Positions 27,841-36,591 of a stretch of DNA of 64,000 bases are shown here, piece by piece; position 1 is the stretch's first letter; every line of letters starts with the position of its first letter. The stretch lies in contig NZ_FSRH01000011.1 of the NCBI RefSeq assembly GCF_900141635.1, positions 1 through 64,000 of the forward strand, given 5' to 3'. The position numbers and the translations under genes are program-made. This DNA is from Peptoclostridium litorale DSM 5388. GTDB lineage: Bacteria > Bacillota > Clostridia > Peptostreptococcales > Peptostreptococcaceae. A model generated the notes under the pieces. It worked only from the letters and a program-made list of their open reading frames with translations, made no database searches and had not been told where the DNA came from.

Positions 27841-28449
27841 ATGAATAAATCGATTGTTTGGAGAAAAATCAAGACGGTGCTGGCATATACGTTTTTAGCG
27901 TGGCTGATATCCTTTTTTATAATGGAAGGGGCGATATACCTCGGCGGTAAGGAAGATGAGCCTGAAAATCCGGACTATATAATAGTGCTGGGTGCCGGCC
28001 TCAGGGGAAAGACTCCCTCGCTCACACTCTTGGACAGGCTGAGGAAATGCCTGGAGTATGCCAATGAAAATGAAACGGCGGTAATAATAGTTACTGGGGG
28101 ACAGGGAAAAGGAGAGGACATAACAGAGGCCAGTGCAATGAAAAAATACCTTGTTGACAGGGGAATAGACGAAAGTCGCATAGTGAAAGAGGAAAAATCA
28201 ACAAGCACTGTTGAAAACATAAAGTTTGCAAAAAAAATAATGGAAGACATGGATGGAAAGAGCGTACACAGCGCAGTAATAATATCAAACAGGTTCCACC
28301 TTTTAAGGGCTAAGGCTATAGCGAAAGAGTTTAAAATTCTTCCATATGGACTGCCGTCGGTGACAAGGGCCTACCTGGCGCCAAAATACTATGTAAGGGA
28401 GTATTTCGCAATGCTCAAACTCGCTATTAACATGAGTCAGGGGCTGTGA
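27841..28449 (+). CDS. YdcF/SanA-like DUF218 membrane protein
   Basis: About 202 residues. One N-terminal membrane segment (TVLAYTFLAWLISFFIM) precedes a DUF218 domain: DYIIVLGAGLRGKTPSLTLLDR, then VTGGQGKGEDITEA and EEKSTSTVENIKFAK, ending with ISNRFHLLRA. The GAG...E(D/E)xS...NRFH pattern is typical of YdcF/ElyC/SanA proteins, linked in other bacteria to cell-envelope metabolism, with poorly known chemistry. ATG 27841 follows GGGGTGA; upstream in-frame starts lack a site. Confidence 0.75.
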   Translation: MNKSIVWRKIKTVLAYTFLAWLISFFIMEGAIYLGGKEDEPENPDYIIVLGAGLRGKTPSLTLLDRLRKCLEYANENETAVIIVTGGQGKGEDITEASAMKKYLVDRGIDESRIVKEEKSTSTVENIKFAKKIMEDMDGKSVHSAVIISNRFHLLRAKAIAKEFKILPYGLPSVTRAYLAPKYYVREYFAMLKLAINMSQGL

Positions 28450-28470
28450 AAAGCCCTCATACAGCCCCTG
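28438..28470. terminator. Hairpin between convergent genes
   Basis: CAGGGGCTGT (28438-28447) and ACAGCCCCTG (28461-28470) pair perfectly. The left arm overlaps the end of the DUF218 gene. Probably terminates the two converging transcripts. Confidence 0.6.
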
Positions 28471-28480
28471 TAAAAATGAC

Positions 28481-29191
28481 TTAATATCCAAAGAACGGAT
28501 CATTTACAATATTTGATCGCGATATGCCAAGTGACTTGAGCTGCTTTCTCACTGCCATTATCATGGCTGGGCTTCCAGATAGGAAGTACATGGCGCTGTT
28601 TCCGTGGTTTTGAACAAAAGATTCAATTTCAAAATTGAAACTGATCCTGTCGGTTACAAAAGCTGAATTGAAATTGGGGATGTCATTTTGGGCATCCTCA
28701 ATTTCTTTTTTGTATGCAAAACTGCCTCTGCTGTCGGAAAAAATCAATTTGGCGGATGGAAAAGCCCTGCATTCAAGCTGAATATTTTTTATAAGAGCCC
28801 TCACAGGTGTTATGCCTATTCCTCCAGCTATCATTGCTGTAGGCCTTTCATAATCCCTTATGTAAAACCATCCGAAAGGTCCGCTCATGTTCATGGGCTC
28901 CCCGGGCTTTAATTCTATTAGTGCCTGCTTGAAGCTGCTGGGGCTATCGCCTACTCGAGTGGAAATCATTATCTTGCCCTCGCTTTTTACTGAAGCTATG
29001 CTGAATGCGCGAAAGCTCTTGCCGTGAATTTTCTTGTCGGGGAAAGTGAATATGGCGTGCTGTCCGGGAATCCAATACACATGGTTGTAAAAACCAAACT
29101 CAAAAGTGTATATGTCCCCGACTTCCAGCCTCGATTCCCTAAGATATATGTCGCTCTTTTTAAACAGTCCCTTAAAATCTTTCGACCTCAA
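28481..29191 (-). CDS. FNR-like flavin/NAD(P)H oxidoreductase
   Basis: 236 residues of a ferredoxin-NADP reductase module. FAD-binding RAFSIASVKSEGKIMIS near residue 60 (the RxxS motif), GPFGWFY after it, then the NAD(P)-binding GGIGITPVRALI near residue 119 and late SGSPAMIMAVRKQL. It lacks an iron-sulfur domain, so it needs an outside electron partner. TTG 29191 is preceded by GGAGGG and is the best start. The last residue pattern (DPFFGY) is typical of the family, where a C-terminal aromatic stacks on FAD. Partner and pathway unknown. Confidence 0.8.
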   Translation of the reverse strand: MRSKDFKGLFKKSDIYLRESRLEVGDIYTFEFGFYNHVYWIPGQHAIFTFPDKKIHGKSFRAFSIASVKSEGKIMISTRVGDSPSSFKQALIELKPGEPMNMSGPFGWFYIRDYERPTAMIAGGIGITPVRALIKNIQLECRAFPSAKLIFSDSRGSFAYKKEIEDAQNDIPNFNSAFVTDRISFNFEIESFVQNHGNSAMYFLSGSPAMIMAVRKQLKSLGISRSNIVNDPFFGY

Positions 29192-29376
29192 ATTAAACCC
29201 TCCTTTGAGTAGAAGTAGCCCGTAAACCCATTACATATGCATTGGCTGTGAAAATATTCTGATACTCTATTTATTCACTATAATTTGGATTGTATTCACC
29301 CTAATGGATAAAAAAAGCTGCCTGAAGAATGTGCACCAAAAATATATAGATTCTATTAGAAATTTACTGAAAACTA

Positions 29377-29405
29377 TTGACAAAAAGCTATAAAAGTAAT
29401 ATTAT
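29377..29405 (+). promoter_or_regulatory. Sigma-70-type promoter in a gene-free region
   Basis: TTGACA (29377-29382), 17-base spacer, TATTAT (29400-29405): a near-consensus promoter with no good gene directly downstream. Confidence 0.55.
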
Positions 29406-29411
29406 TAAAGT

Positions 29412-29578
29412 GTAACCATTACAAAATGGTAATAATCACAGAAGTGAATACGCCACTCCTTTTCATGATTAATATATTGAAAAGATTTATACAAAACCCC
29501 GAATTTAAAAGGTTTAACAGCCAACCTCAAAAGACAAAGGGACTGCAGATGCTGCAGTCCCTTTGTCTTTTGAGGTTG
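29412..29578 (+). ncRNA. Possible small RNA ending in a 27-bp perfect hairpin
   Basis: Downstream of the promoter lies a small hairpin ACCATT-acaa-AATGGT (29414 on) and then a 27-bp perfect stem (29522-29548 with 29552-29578, loop ATG). The 725-base gap from 29192 to 29916 holds no convincing gene; a frame across the hairpin on the minus strand is a shadow. The stem has no clean U-tract, so the 3' end is uncertain. No known RNA family was recognised. Confidence 0.3.
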
Positions 29579-29916
29579 CATATTTTGTGTAATGGAAAAT
29601 ATTCAATTTCAGGGCTTGATAATGCCAAGATATGGAGAGTCCTTATTTTTATACAAAAAGAGGCAAAAGGCACGGCTTTCAATTTGGGCCATGCGATAAC
29701 TGTTTTGTAAGCTTTATTTGCAAAAAACACTGTACAGTAGCTGCAATTATTATGATTCCAGTTATAGAAAGAGGGTATTTAAGAATTAAATATTAATAGA
29801 AATAGGCGATTTTTACATGGGACAGTTTTGAGGTTTAAAGTCTGTGATATTTACAAGTCCACAGCACATATAAGGCTTTTTGAATGCCTGTGAATCAAAA
29901 GGAGGATATTTGAATT

Positions 29917-30675
29917 ATGGGAAATTTGAACATGGATAAAAGGACAATCAATGACAATTTCAAGGACAACGGGACTATAGTTATAATTCACTCGGCTTTT
30001 CTAAACAGCAAAATACTACAGGATTTTGCATGTGAACTTTCCAAACTGTATGAAAAGCAGATTTTCATTCTAGACCTGCCGGGGCACATTGAGGGAATGG
30101 GTGAAGGGGAATACAGCGCAGCCGGCTATGCGCAGAAGGTAAAAGAATACCTAAATGAGCATAAGGCTTCGGGTGAAATTTCAAAAGATGACATACATAT
30201 CATAGGATGGTCCATGGGAGGGTCAATAGGCCTGCAGCTGGCGCTAGATAAATACCAAGGAGTGACAATGCTGACAATGCTAAGCTCTTCATCCAATTGG
30301 ACATTCCCGGATATACCAAAAGAGGTTTTTCTTGAAACGCTCACTAGTGTTATAAGTGCGGAGATAGGCGAGAAGAATAGAGCAAGGCTTATGGATTCAA
30401 TTTCTGGCATGCTGGCGCCTATTGACACTTGCATGTGCGACCTTAAGACTCTTCAGACATTTGACGTTTTAGATTCACTGGAAAGTTTGGAAATGCCGGT
30501 GCAGCTTATAGCGGGAAGCGTTGACACCATATCCCCTTTGGCGGATCAAATGGTCATGTTTGAAAAAATACCTGACATATCCATTATGATCATAAGCAAT
30601 ATGGGGCATTTTCTGCCGCTTGAAAGGCCAAAAGATGTTGCATACATGGTGAAGGCCTGGACTTCTGAAAGATAG
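29917..30675 (+). CDS. Alpha/beta hydrolase
   Basis: 252 residues of an alpha/beta-hydrolase fold, without signal peptide. The nucleophile elbow is GWSMGG (serine near residue 97), the likely oxyanion turn is HSAFLNSK near residue 28, the acid lies near AGSVDTISP, and the catalytic histidine is in NMGHFLPLERP. The family includes esterases, C-C hydrolases and BioH-like enzymes; the substrate cannot be read. A strong AAAGGAGG site lies 11 bases before ATG 29917. It appears to be monocistronic. Confidence 0.78.
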   Translation: MGNLNMDKRTINDNFKDNGTIVIIHSAFLNSKILQDFACELSKLYEKQIFILDLPGHIEGMGEGEYSAAGYAQKVKEYLNEHKASGEISKDDIHIIGWSMGGSIGLQLALDKYQGVTMLTMLSSSSNWTFPDIPKEVFLETLTSVISAEIGEKNRARLMDSISGMLAPIDTCMCDLKTLQTFDVLDSLESLEMPVQLIAGSVDTISPLADQMVMFEKIPDISIMIISNMGHFLPLERPKDVAYMVKAWTSER

Positions 30676-30976
30676 AAGTTGAATAGTTGAACCTGCATGG
30701 GCAAAGCTGGATAAAATTGTATATAAAAGACCAATGTAAATTAGAAGTGTCGTATCCTCTTTGTTTTCGGCTATGTCTTCGATATCTTTGCTCTTAATCT
30801 CTACATCTGTGTGCGTACAGTAAAATATAATGTAATATTTGTGCTTTGGTAAGCATTAAAATCAATATCTGAAATCGGCACATGGTAGCAGTCGACATCC
30901 AACCGTTTGACTAAATAAAGTGAAATAAGTTTGGTTACGACCCAAAAATTCCGCTTTAACTGATTTTTATTAATAT

Positions 30977-31010
30977 AAAACAAAAGCCAACGCATCAAAT
31001 ATGCGTTGGC
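30977..31010 (-). terminator. Terminator of the 70-residue membrane protein gene
   Basis: GCCAACGCAT (30986-30995) and complement (31001-31010) with loop CAAAT; on the minus strand followed by TTTTGTTTTA. The rest of 30676-31051 holds no gene I can support; a minus-strand frame at 30801-31049 runs through this hairpin and looks spurious or degenerate. Confidence 0.7.
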
Positions 31011-31051
31011 GGATTGTAAAAAGTAGGCTTTCCAGCGGAAATCCGGCATGA

Positions 31052-31264
31052 CTAACCCGCAAAAAACATAGTTATGCCGAATCCAGAAAGAAATATTCCT
31101 ATAGCTATGTAGAATATGGAAGTTATCCTGTCTCCGAATATTCTTCTCATTGACTTTGCTTTTCTGGCTCCCCAGAAAAAGCGAGGCTTTTTGACTGCTC
31201 CTAGTATTGCAAAAATACCTATTGCTATGAAAAAGAGTCCTTTTGCTATTCCTTCTAAATACAA
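31052..31264 (-). CDS. Small two-span membrane protein, Imm17-like
   Basis: 70 residues with two hydrophobic segments (GLFFIAIGIFAILGA and ITSIFYIAIGIFLSGFGI) separated by a basic loop containing FFWGARKAKSMRRIFGDR. The loop and spacing recall Imm17-type immunity proteins, a resemblance judged by eye only. There is no toxin gene next to it. TTG 31264 has a strong AAGGAGGT site. It may equally be an ordinary small membrane protein of unknown role. Confidence 0.55.
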   Translation of the reverse strand: MYLEGIAKGLFFIAIGIFAILGAVKKPRFFWGARKAKSMRRIFGDRITSIFYIAIGIFLSGFGITMFFAG

Positions 31265-31420
31265 GATATATTACCTCCTTGATTTTTCAACAGCAATAGA
31301 AATTATAACATGGCTTTATATGGAGAACAATACTTAATGGATTAACTATTTGCGTGTGCGAGTTTGAAACAGTGTCAATCGCCTGCCCGGTTGCTTGCAA
31401 TATTTGCACTACAAGGTTCA

Positions 31421-31472
31421 ATATCAATAAAAAAGGACGGGCATAGCAGCCCGTCCTTTTTTATTGATATTC
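31421..31472. terminator. Perfect 23-bp terminator between ddl and the small membrane gene
   Basis: Arms 31421-31443 and 31450-31472 pair perfectly around ATAGCA, with TTTTTT in the descending arm on both strands. It terminates ddl (minus). Confidence 0.8.
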
Positions 31473-31519
31473 ATTTGAATTAAATCCCTGTTTTTAAAGC
31501 GGTGAACACATATGCCTAA

Positions 31520-32611
31520 CTAGCAGCATGCATATGCACTTGATTTTGCGTGGTTTTCCATTGCAACGCTTATAAGCTTGTCTATAAGGTCCGTGTATGC
31601 GATTCCCGTAGCCTCCCAAAGCTTTGGATACATGCTCGACTTTGTGAAGCCTGGCATTGTGTTTATTTCATTCAGATATATGTTTCCGGTTTCATTTTCT
31701 ATGAAAAAGTCTATTCTGGATATTCCGTTGCCGTCAATGGCCTTGAATGCCTTTTTGGCAAGGTCGCTGATAATGCTTATTTGATCAGGGTTTACATTCG
31801 CAGGGATTATTGTCTCCGATTCCTTTGCTAGGTATTTTGCATCATAGCTGTAAAAGTCTGCGCACGATATTGCCTCGCCCGGGGCTGAAACTTTTATGTC
31901 TCCGTCTTCAAGAACTGCGACTTCTATTTCACGAACGTCAAGTCCCTTTTCTATTACTATTTTCTTGTCGAATGAGAATGCGATTTCCATTCCTTCGATG
32001 AGCTCATCTCTTGTGTCTGCTTTGGATATTCCAACGCTTGAACCGAGATTGGCAGGCTTTATGAACAGAGGATATGTCAGATTGGATTCTATTCTTTCAA
32101 CAATGGCGTCTTTGTTTCTTTCGAATTCATTTTTTGTAGTGCACTCGTAGTCCACCTGAGGGATTCCTTCAAACACCATGATCTTTTTGAACATGGCCTT
32201 GTCCATTGCCAGGCTCGATGCTAGGACTTTGCAGCCCACATATGGTATTTCTGCCATTTCAAGAAGTCCCTGAATAGATCCGTCTTCTCCGTAAGGTCCG
32301 TGAAGCACCGGCAGGCACACATCGATTTCCAGAAGGCTTCCGTCGCTTAGCTCTATTCCCGTCCGTCTTCCGCTTGAAGGTATTATGTTGATTTTAGCTC
32401 CCTTGATTTCATAGTCAAGCCAGTCTCCGCTTTCCATGCTTTCAGGAGAACAGTTGCAGTATGCCCATCTTCCCTCTTTTGTAATTCCTATCAGATATAT
32501 GTTATACTTCTCCTTGTCCATAGCCCTGTATACAGATGCCGCAGACTTGAGCGACACGTCATGTTCCCCAGATTTACTTCCGAATATTAAACCGACATTG
32601 ATCTTACCCAT
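31520..32611 (-). CDS. ddl: D-alanine-D-alanine ligase
   Basis: 363 residues of the ATP-grasp ligase that makes the D-Ala-D-Ala end of peptidoglycan precursors in the cytoplasm. N-terminal GLIFGSKSGEHDVSLKSA, the conserved HGPYGEDGSIQGLLE near residue 100, ATP-grasp KPANLGSSVGISKA near residue 185, and the late metal-site YLNEINTMPGFTKSSMYP are all present. Family members normally read HGxxGEDG and this one does. A ligand-binding shift toward D-Ala-D-Lac or D-Ser cannot be decided by eye. ATG 32611 has AAGGGTGAT upstream. The C-terminus ends in an unusual SSAYACC. Confidence 0.9.
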   Translation of the reverse strand: MGKINVGLIFGSKSGEHDVSLKSAASVYRAMDKEKYNIYLIGITKEGRWAYCNCSPESMESGDWLDYEIKGAKINIIPSSGRRTGIELSDGSLLEIDVCLPVLHGPYGEDGSIQGLLEMAEIPYVGCKVLASSLAMDKAMFKKIMVFEGIPQVDYECTTKNEFERNKDAIVERIESNLTYPLFIKPANLGSSVGISKADTRDELIEGMEIAFSFDKKIVIEKGLDVREIEVAVLEDGDIKVSAPGEAISCADFYSYDAKYLAKESETIIPANVNPDQISIISDLAKKAFKAIDGNGISRIDFFIENETGNIYLNEINTMPGFTKSSMYPKLWEATGIAYTDLIDKLISVAMENHAKSSAYACC

Positions 32612-32978
32612 ATTATCACCCTTTTTAATTTATTTTATTTGCATTGCCGAATATAATACATGTACCCTGTATCACCACAAGCGAGGCCTGGGATTGTACA
32701 AAATTTTAGATTTCAAAAAGCCACTATTCAGCAGTACTTCATAATTTATACCCAATTTGTTACCGGCTTAACATATAAAAGTCAAATGGTTATTATGGAT
32801 GCATTGGAAAGACTATGTTTCTAGCGACTGTCAGGGATTTGTTGAATGTAGCGGCATGATTCTGGGTGTTAAAACAGGCTTATTATTTGAATGAAAAAAG
32901 GCGAATTGTTTAATTTTATGGCTCTGTTTAAAACTAAAAAATAAGAAGATTGTATATTATTATGACTACAGATTATGC

Positions 32979-33126
32979 TCATTTTCTTTTGTGGCGATTT
33001 TTAATAATAAAAACGATAAGAGATGCTGCTGACAAAATCATAAATATAATTGCCAACCAATCAGGTATTGATACTACAAAACGATTTGTTAATATTGTTC
33101 CTGAACTAATTCCCAATGATAATATT
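32979..33126 (-). pseudogene. Short hydrophobic protein remnant
   Basis: In the 546-base gap before ddl, a minus-strand frame of about 48 residues encodes two hydrophobic segments (LILSLGISSGTIL, then DWLAIIFMILSAASLIVFII) and ends KNRHKRK. It reads like a membrane protein, but it has no clear start codon or ribosome site and is closed upstream by a stop. It follows the DUF302 gene in the same direction. The remaining part of the gap shows nothing I can support. Confidence 0.3.
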
Positions 33127-33157
33127 AAATAAAATTAATTTTGGACACTGGACTAAC

Positions 33158-33547
33158 TTATTTAGAAGCATCTTGTATAGCTTTTTTCAAATCGGATTCT
33201 ATACTCATAGCTATGTCTTGTAGACTTTTGTCTCCAAGCAGTTCAATAAGTTTTTCCGGGCGTACCATGCCTATGTACACGCTGTCATCTTTCTCATATA
33301 CAACGACTTTACACGGCAAAAAATAAGCGACTTCTATATTCTTTCCAAGAACCTCAACTGCGTTTGCAGGGTTGCACACTTCCAATATTTGAACATCTCG
33401 TCCGAACTCAAACCCTTTCTCCGCAAGCTTGTCTTTAAAATTAACCTCCCATAAAACCCCGAATTTACATTTTTCCAAATGTTCCTTTATCGATTTGATT
33501 GCCTCGTAAAATGACTTTTCTGTCCTGACTTCATAATTCATCTCCAT
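33158..33547 (-). CDS. DUF302 protein
   Basis: 130 residues. The DUF302 core is visible: FYEAIKSIKEHLEKCKFGVLW, then GRDVQILEVCNPANAVEVLG and YFLPCKVVVYEKDDSVYIGM. The two cysteines (CNPANA and LPCKV) are typical of the family, which is found near metal and redox genes and may bind a cofactor or metal, with no proven activity. ATG 33547 is chosen because GGGGGT lies 7 bases before it, rather than the upstream in-frame ATG. It diverges from the copper-associated genes on the right. Confidence 0.8.
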   Translation of the reverse strand: MEMNYEVRTEKSFYEAIKSIKEHLEKCKFGVLWEVNFKDKLAEKGFEFGRDVQILEVCNPANAVEVLGKNIEVAYFLPCKVVVYEKDDSVYIGMVRPEKLIELLGDKSLQDIAMSIESDLKKAIQDASK

Positions 33548-33710
33548 ATGACATACCCCCATTGCATCTTCAGTGTAAATTGAATTTGGATTAATCATAA
33601 GTGTTATACCCTAACAGGATGCATATAATAACATTTAATTAGCATGGCAATTTAAATCGTTTTGCTTCAGGGTATATATCCATTAAAAATAGAGAAAGAG
33701 GGTGAATGTT

Positions 33711-34424
33711 TTGAAAGACAAGAAAAGACTTTGGGTCAGTGTCATAGTTATATCAACATTTTTATTGATGGCTTTTTCTTTTTACTCATATTCAAATTTT
33801 CTCAGAGGTCCGCTTAGAAAAGGGATGTGGCCTGCCTGGTATTCAAGTTATCAAAGCGACTCGGGCATCCTTATGAGCATTGAAGAAATCAAAAGGGAAG
33901 TAGATCGGTATATAGCAGATTTCGAAGAGGAACTTGAAATCGCAGACATATTCGTATATGAAGACAGCGACTACTATGTTTCTATTGAAGAAGCAGCCAC
34001 TGGGAAAGGTGCTTTTGAGCTTCTTGTCAATCAGTATAGTGGCGTTATATATCCTGAACATGGTCCCAACATGATGTGGAATGAAAAGTATGGTATGCAT
34101 GGAAGAGGGCATATTATGGGGAGACACATGCGAAGCCGTTCATTTTTCAATGAATACTCGGGATACTATAGAAATGAGGACGCTACAAAACAGATAAGCC
34201 TTGAGCTTGCGGTTGAATTAGCAACTGAGTATGTAAAAAAATATGTCGATGAAGATATGGTAGCTACAGAAGAAGGCCATGAATTTTATGGATACTATAC
34301 ATTACACATAAAAAAAGAAGAACAGACAGTAGGGATGCTAAGTGTAAATTACTATACTGGGGATGTGTGGTTCCATGACTGGCATGGAAAACTCATTGAA
34401 GTAATTTCACACCATGAGGATTAA
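33711..34424 (+). CDS. Exported PepSY-like protein, copper-cluster
   Basis: About 237 residues. One N-terminal membrane anchor (VIVISTFLLMAFSFYSYS) places the rest outside the cell. Two alpha/beta units follow, each like a PepSY repeat (about 60-110 and 160-235, second with ISLELAVELATEYVKKYV...GMLSVNYYTGDVWFHDWHG). Between them is a Met/His-rich segment (MMWNEKYGMHGRGHIMGRHM) that could bind copper. TTG 33711 is the preferred start, 7-8 bases after AGAGGGTG; GTG 33702 overlaps that site. It precedes a SHOCT protein and the CopB genes. Confidence 0.65.
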   Translation: MKDKKRLWVSVIVISTFLLMAFSFYSYSNFLRGPLRKGMWPAWYSSYQSDSGILMSIEEIKREVDRYIADFEEELEIADIFVYEDSDYYVSIEEAATGKGAFELLVNQYSGVIYPEHGPNMMWNEKYGMHGRGHIMGRHMRSRSFFNEYSGYYRNEDATKQISLELAVELATEYVKKYVDEDMVATEEGHEFYGYYTLHIKKEEQTVGMLSVNYYTGDVWFHDWHGKLIEVISHHED

Positions 34425-34442
34425 AAAAAGGGAGGGCTTCAT

Positions 34443-34673
34443 ATGATGCACCATGACTATTATAGATTTATGGGAGGATGGGGATTTTTTATGATGCTAA
34501 TACCGCTATTGCTTATAGGACTCATCATATATGCAGTATATCAATTAGGGGCCAGCAAAAAAAGTGATGATGTGGCCGCCAAAACCCCTGAGGATATACT
34601 CGACGAAAGATTTGCCAGAGGGGAAATAAGCGAAGAAGAATACAAGAGAATGAAAGAGGCTCTGAAAAAATGA
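34443..34673 (+). CDS. SHOCT-domain small membrane protein
   Basis: 76 residues: a His/Met start (MMHHDYYRFM), one membrane span (FFMMLIPLLLIGLIIYAVY), then a C-terminal SHOCT motif (PEDILDERFARGEISEEEYKRMKEAL). Proteins of this layout are common beside copper and silver ATPases in clostridia and bacilli and are thought to assist or regulate them; the mechanism is unknown. A GGGAGG site precedes ATG 34443, 18 bases after the previous stop. Confidence 0.82.
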   Translation: MMHHDYYRFMGGWGFFMMLIPLLLIGLIIYAVYQLGASKKSDDVAAKTPEDILDERFARGEISEEEYKRMKEALKK

Positions 34674-34701
34674 TAATCGGCAGTGTTGAGGAGGTGTAGA
34701 A

Positions 34702-35334
34702 ATGCAGCATAACCATAGCATGCACGAGCATGGCAGCAATAAGCATTCACATCACGAAGAACATGACCACATAGCTCACCATGAAATGATGATTGAGGAC
34801 TTCAAAAAAAGATTCTATATATCAATAGTCGTGACAGTTCCAATATTAATACTGTCACCAATAATACAAGAGTGGTTTGGCTTTAAAGTTGAATTTTACG
34901 GTAGCAACTATATTCTTTTTCTACTCGCATCTTTTTTATTTTTCTATGGAGGCTGGCCATTCCTTTCGGGGCTGTTTAATGAGCTAAAGGATAAATCCCC
35001 GGGAATGATGACTTTGATTGCAATGGCCATAACTGTAGCCTATGTATACAGCAGTGCGGTGGTTTTCGGGCTTGAAGGAAAGTTATTCTTTTGGGAACTG
35101 GCGACTTTGATTGATGTTATGCTGCTGGGCCACTGGATTGAAATGAAATCTGTAGTAAGCGCTTCAAATGCACTTAAAAAGCTATCAGAATTGATGCCTG
35201 ATGAAGCACATCTGATAAAGGGGACTGTTGTTGTAGATATCAGTGTTAGCGAGCTTTCTGAAGGAGATGTTGTGCTGATTAAACCTGGTAAGGGAGGCTC
35301 AAAAATCAAAATCAAAAACACAATTGCTAGCTGA
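34702..35334 (+). pseudogene. copB: CopB-type copper ATPase, N-terminal fragment
   Basis: 210 residues. A His-rich cytoplasmic start (MQHNHSMHEHGSNKHSHHEE) and the first four membrane segments are normal for P1B-3/CopB ATPases. The actuator domain starts (GDVVLIKPG near residue 196) but is cut there: the next codons leave the family sequence and reach TGA at 35332-35334. The missing stretch normally holds the TGES phosphatase motif. Past the junction another frame reads AQKSKSKTQLLADRAAFW, the expected sequence about 110 residues further on, so an internal deletion of roughly 330 bases with frame loss is implied. Confidence 0.8.
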
Positions 35335-36541
35335 CAGGGCGGCCTTTTGGCTTACAGTAATAGCTCTTTCGGTAGGCTTTTTAACTTTCGCAGCATGGCT
35401 TTTCGTTGGTCAGAGTATTACATTCGCTATAGAGAGAATGGCTACTGTTATGGTAATTACATGTCCTCATGCTCTTGGACTTGCCATTCCGCTTGTAGTA
35501 GCCATGTCGACTTCACTTTCCGCAAAAAACGGGCTGCTTATTAAAAATAGGTCTGCTTTTGAAAATGCCAGGAAGATAAGCGTGGTCGTATTCGACAAGA
35601 CAGGCACACTTACAGAGGGAAAGTTCGGCGTCAGCTCTGTCAAGAGCACTGATGGAAACCATGATGAAAAGGAAATAATAAAATTTGCGTCGGCTCTGGA
35701 AAAAAGCTCTGAGCACCCTATTGCCAGGGGGATTTTAGAAAAGGCTCAGGAGCTGGGTATTTCTGTTCCAGATGTTTCGGATTTTGAGGCAATCAAGGGA
35801 AAAGGAGTACAGGGCATTGTCGATGGGCAAAATGTTAAAGTCGTAAGCCCCGGATATCTGAAAGAAATGGGCATGGACATTCCTGACCATGCAAAGGATG
35901 AACAGCTTACGGTTGTATTTATATTAAAAGACGAAAATATCATAGGCACAATAAGTCTTGCAGACAAGATAAGGGAGGATTCATATGAAGCGATTCAAAA
36001 GCTAAGGGAACTAGGGATCAAATGCTGGATGCTTACGGGGGACAATAATCAGATAGCCAAAAAGGTAAATGATGAGCTGAAGCTAGATGGATATTTCGCC
36101 GAAGTTCTTCCTCATGAAAAACTTGAAAAGGTGAAAGAGCTCCAATCCAAAAATGAATATGTGGCCATGACTGGAGACGGCGTAAACGATGCGCCTGCCC
36201 TTGCCCAAGCTGATGTAGGGATTGCCATAGGATCGGGAACAGACATTGCGGCGGAAACGGCAGATATAATTCTAGTGGAGAGCAATCCAAAAGATGTCAC
36301 TTCACTTATACTGTTTGGAAGGGCCACATACAAAAAAATGATACAAAACCTGGTATGGGCTACTGGATATAATCTGTTTGCCATACCGCTTGCAGCTGGT
36401 GTTTTTTATAAATGGGGAATTATAATTTCACCGGCAGTTTACTTATTAATACTATGGAAAACCGCAATATTCTTATATTTCACAGCAATACCATATTATG
36501 TGTTTGTCGAATTACTTACCGTTTATTGTTATATGTGGTAG
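35324..36541 (+). pseudogene. copB: CopB-type copper ATPase, C-terminal fragment
   Basis: About 405 residues from ADRAAFW onward. The copper-site motif CPH (VMVITCPHALGLAIP), the phosphorylation site DKTGTLT, the ATP-domain HP (SEHPIARG) and hinge GDGVNDAPALAQADVG are all intact. The end is abnormal: after ISPAV (near 36435) the usual final membrane helix is replaced by unrelated, T-rich sequence ending CYMW. Together with the upstream deletion of the actuator domain, the protein cannot catalyse the transport cycle. The ATG-like start at 35324 has no ribosome site; the frame is the 3' part of the broken gene. Confidence 0.8.
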
Positions 36542-36591
36542 TATGGTAGCGTAATAGTAATATACAATAAATTAAAGAGGGGGCATTATGA

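Noticed and set aside
29527-29730. Minus-strand frame across the 27-bp hairpin
   Set aside because: It crosses a perfect inverted repeat and has no start signal; looks like a shadow frame.
30801-31049. Minus-strand frame of 82 residues upstream of the terminator
   Set aside because: It runs through the terminator hairpin of the small membrane gene, has no ribosome site, and its composition is not convincing. At most a degraded remnant.
33600-33690. CsoR/CopY-type operator before the copper cluster (TATACCCT and AGGGTATA)
   Set aside because: The two half-sites are 60 bases apart and do not form a recognisable copper box; too weak to list.
35332-35334. TGA in the CopB junction as a selenocysteine codon
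   Set aside because: The rest of the ATPase is in a different frame, and about 110 residues are missing, so this is deletion plus frame loss.
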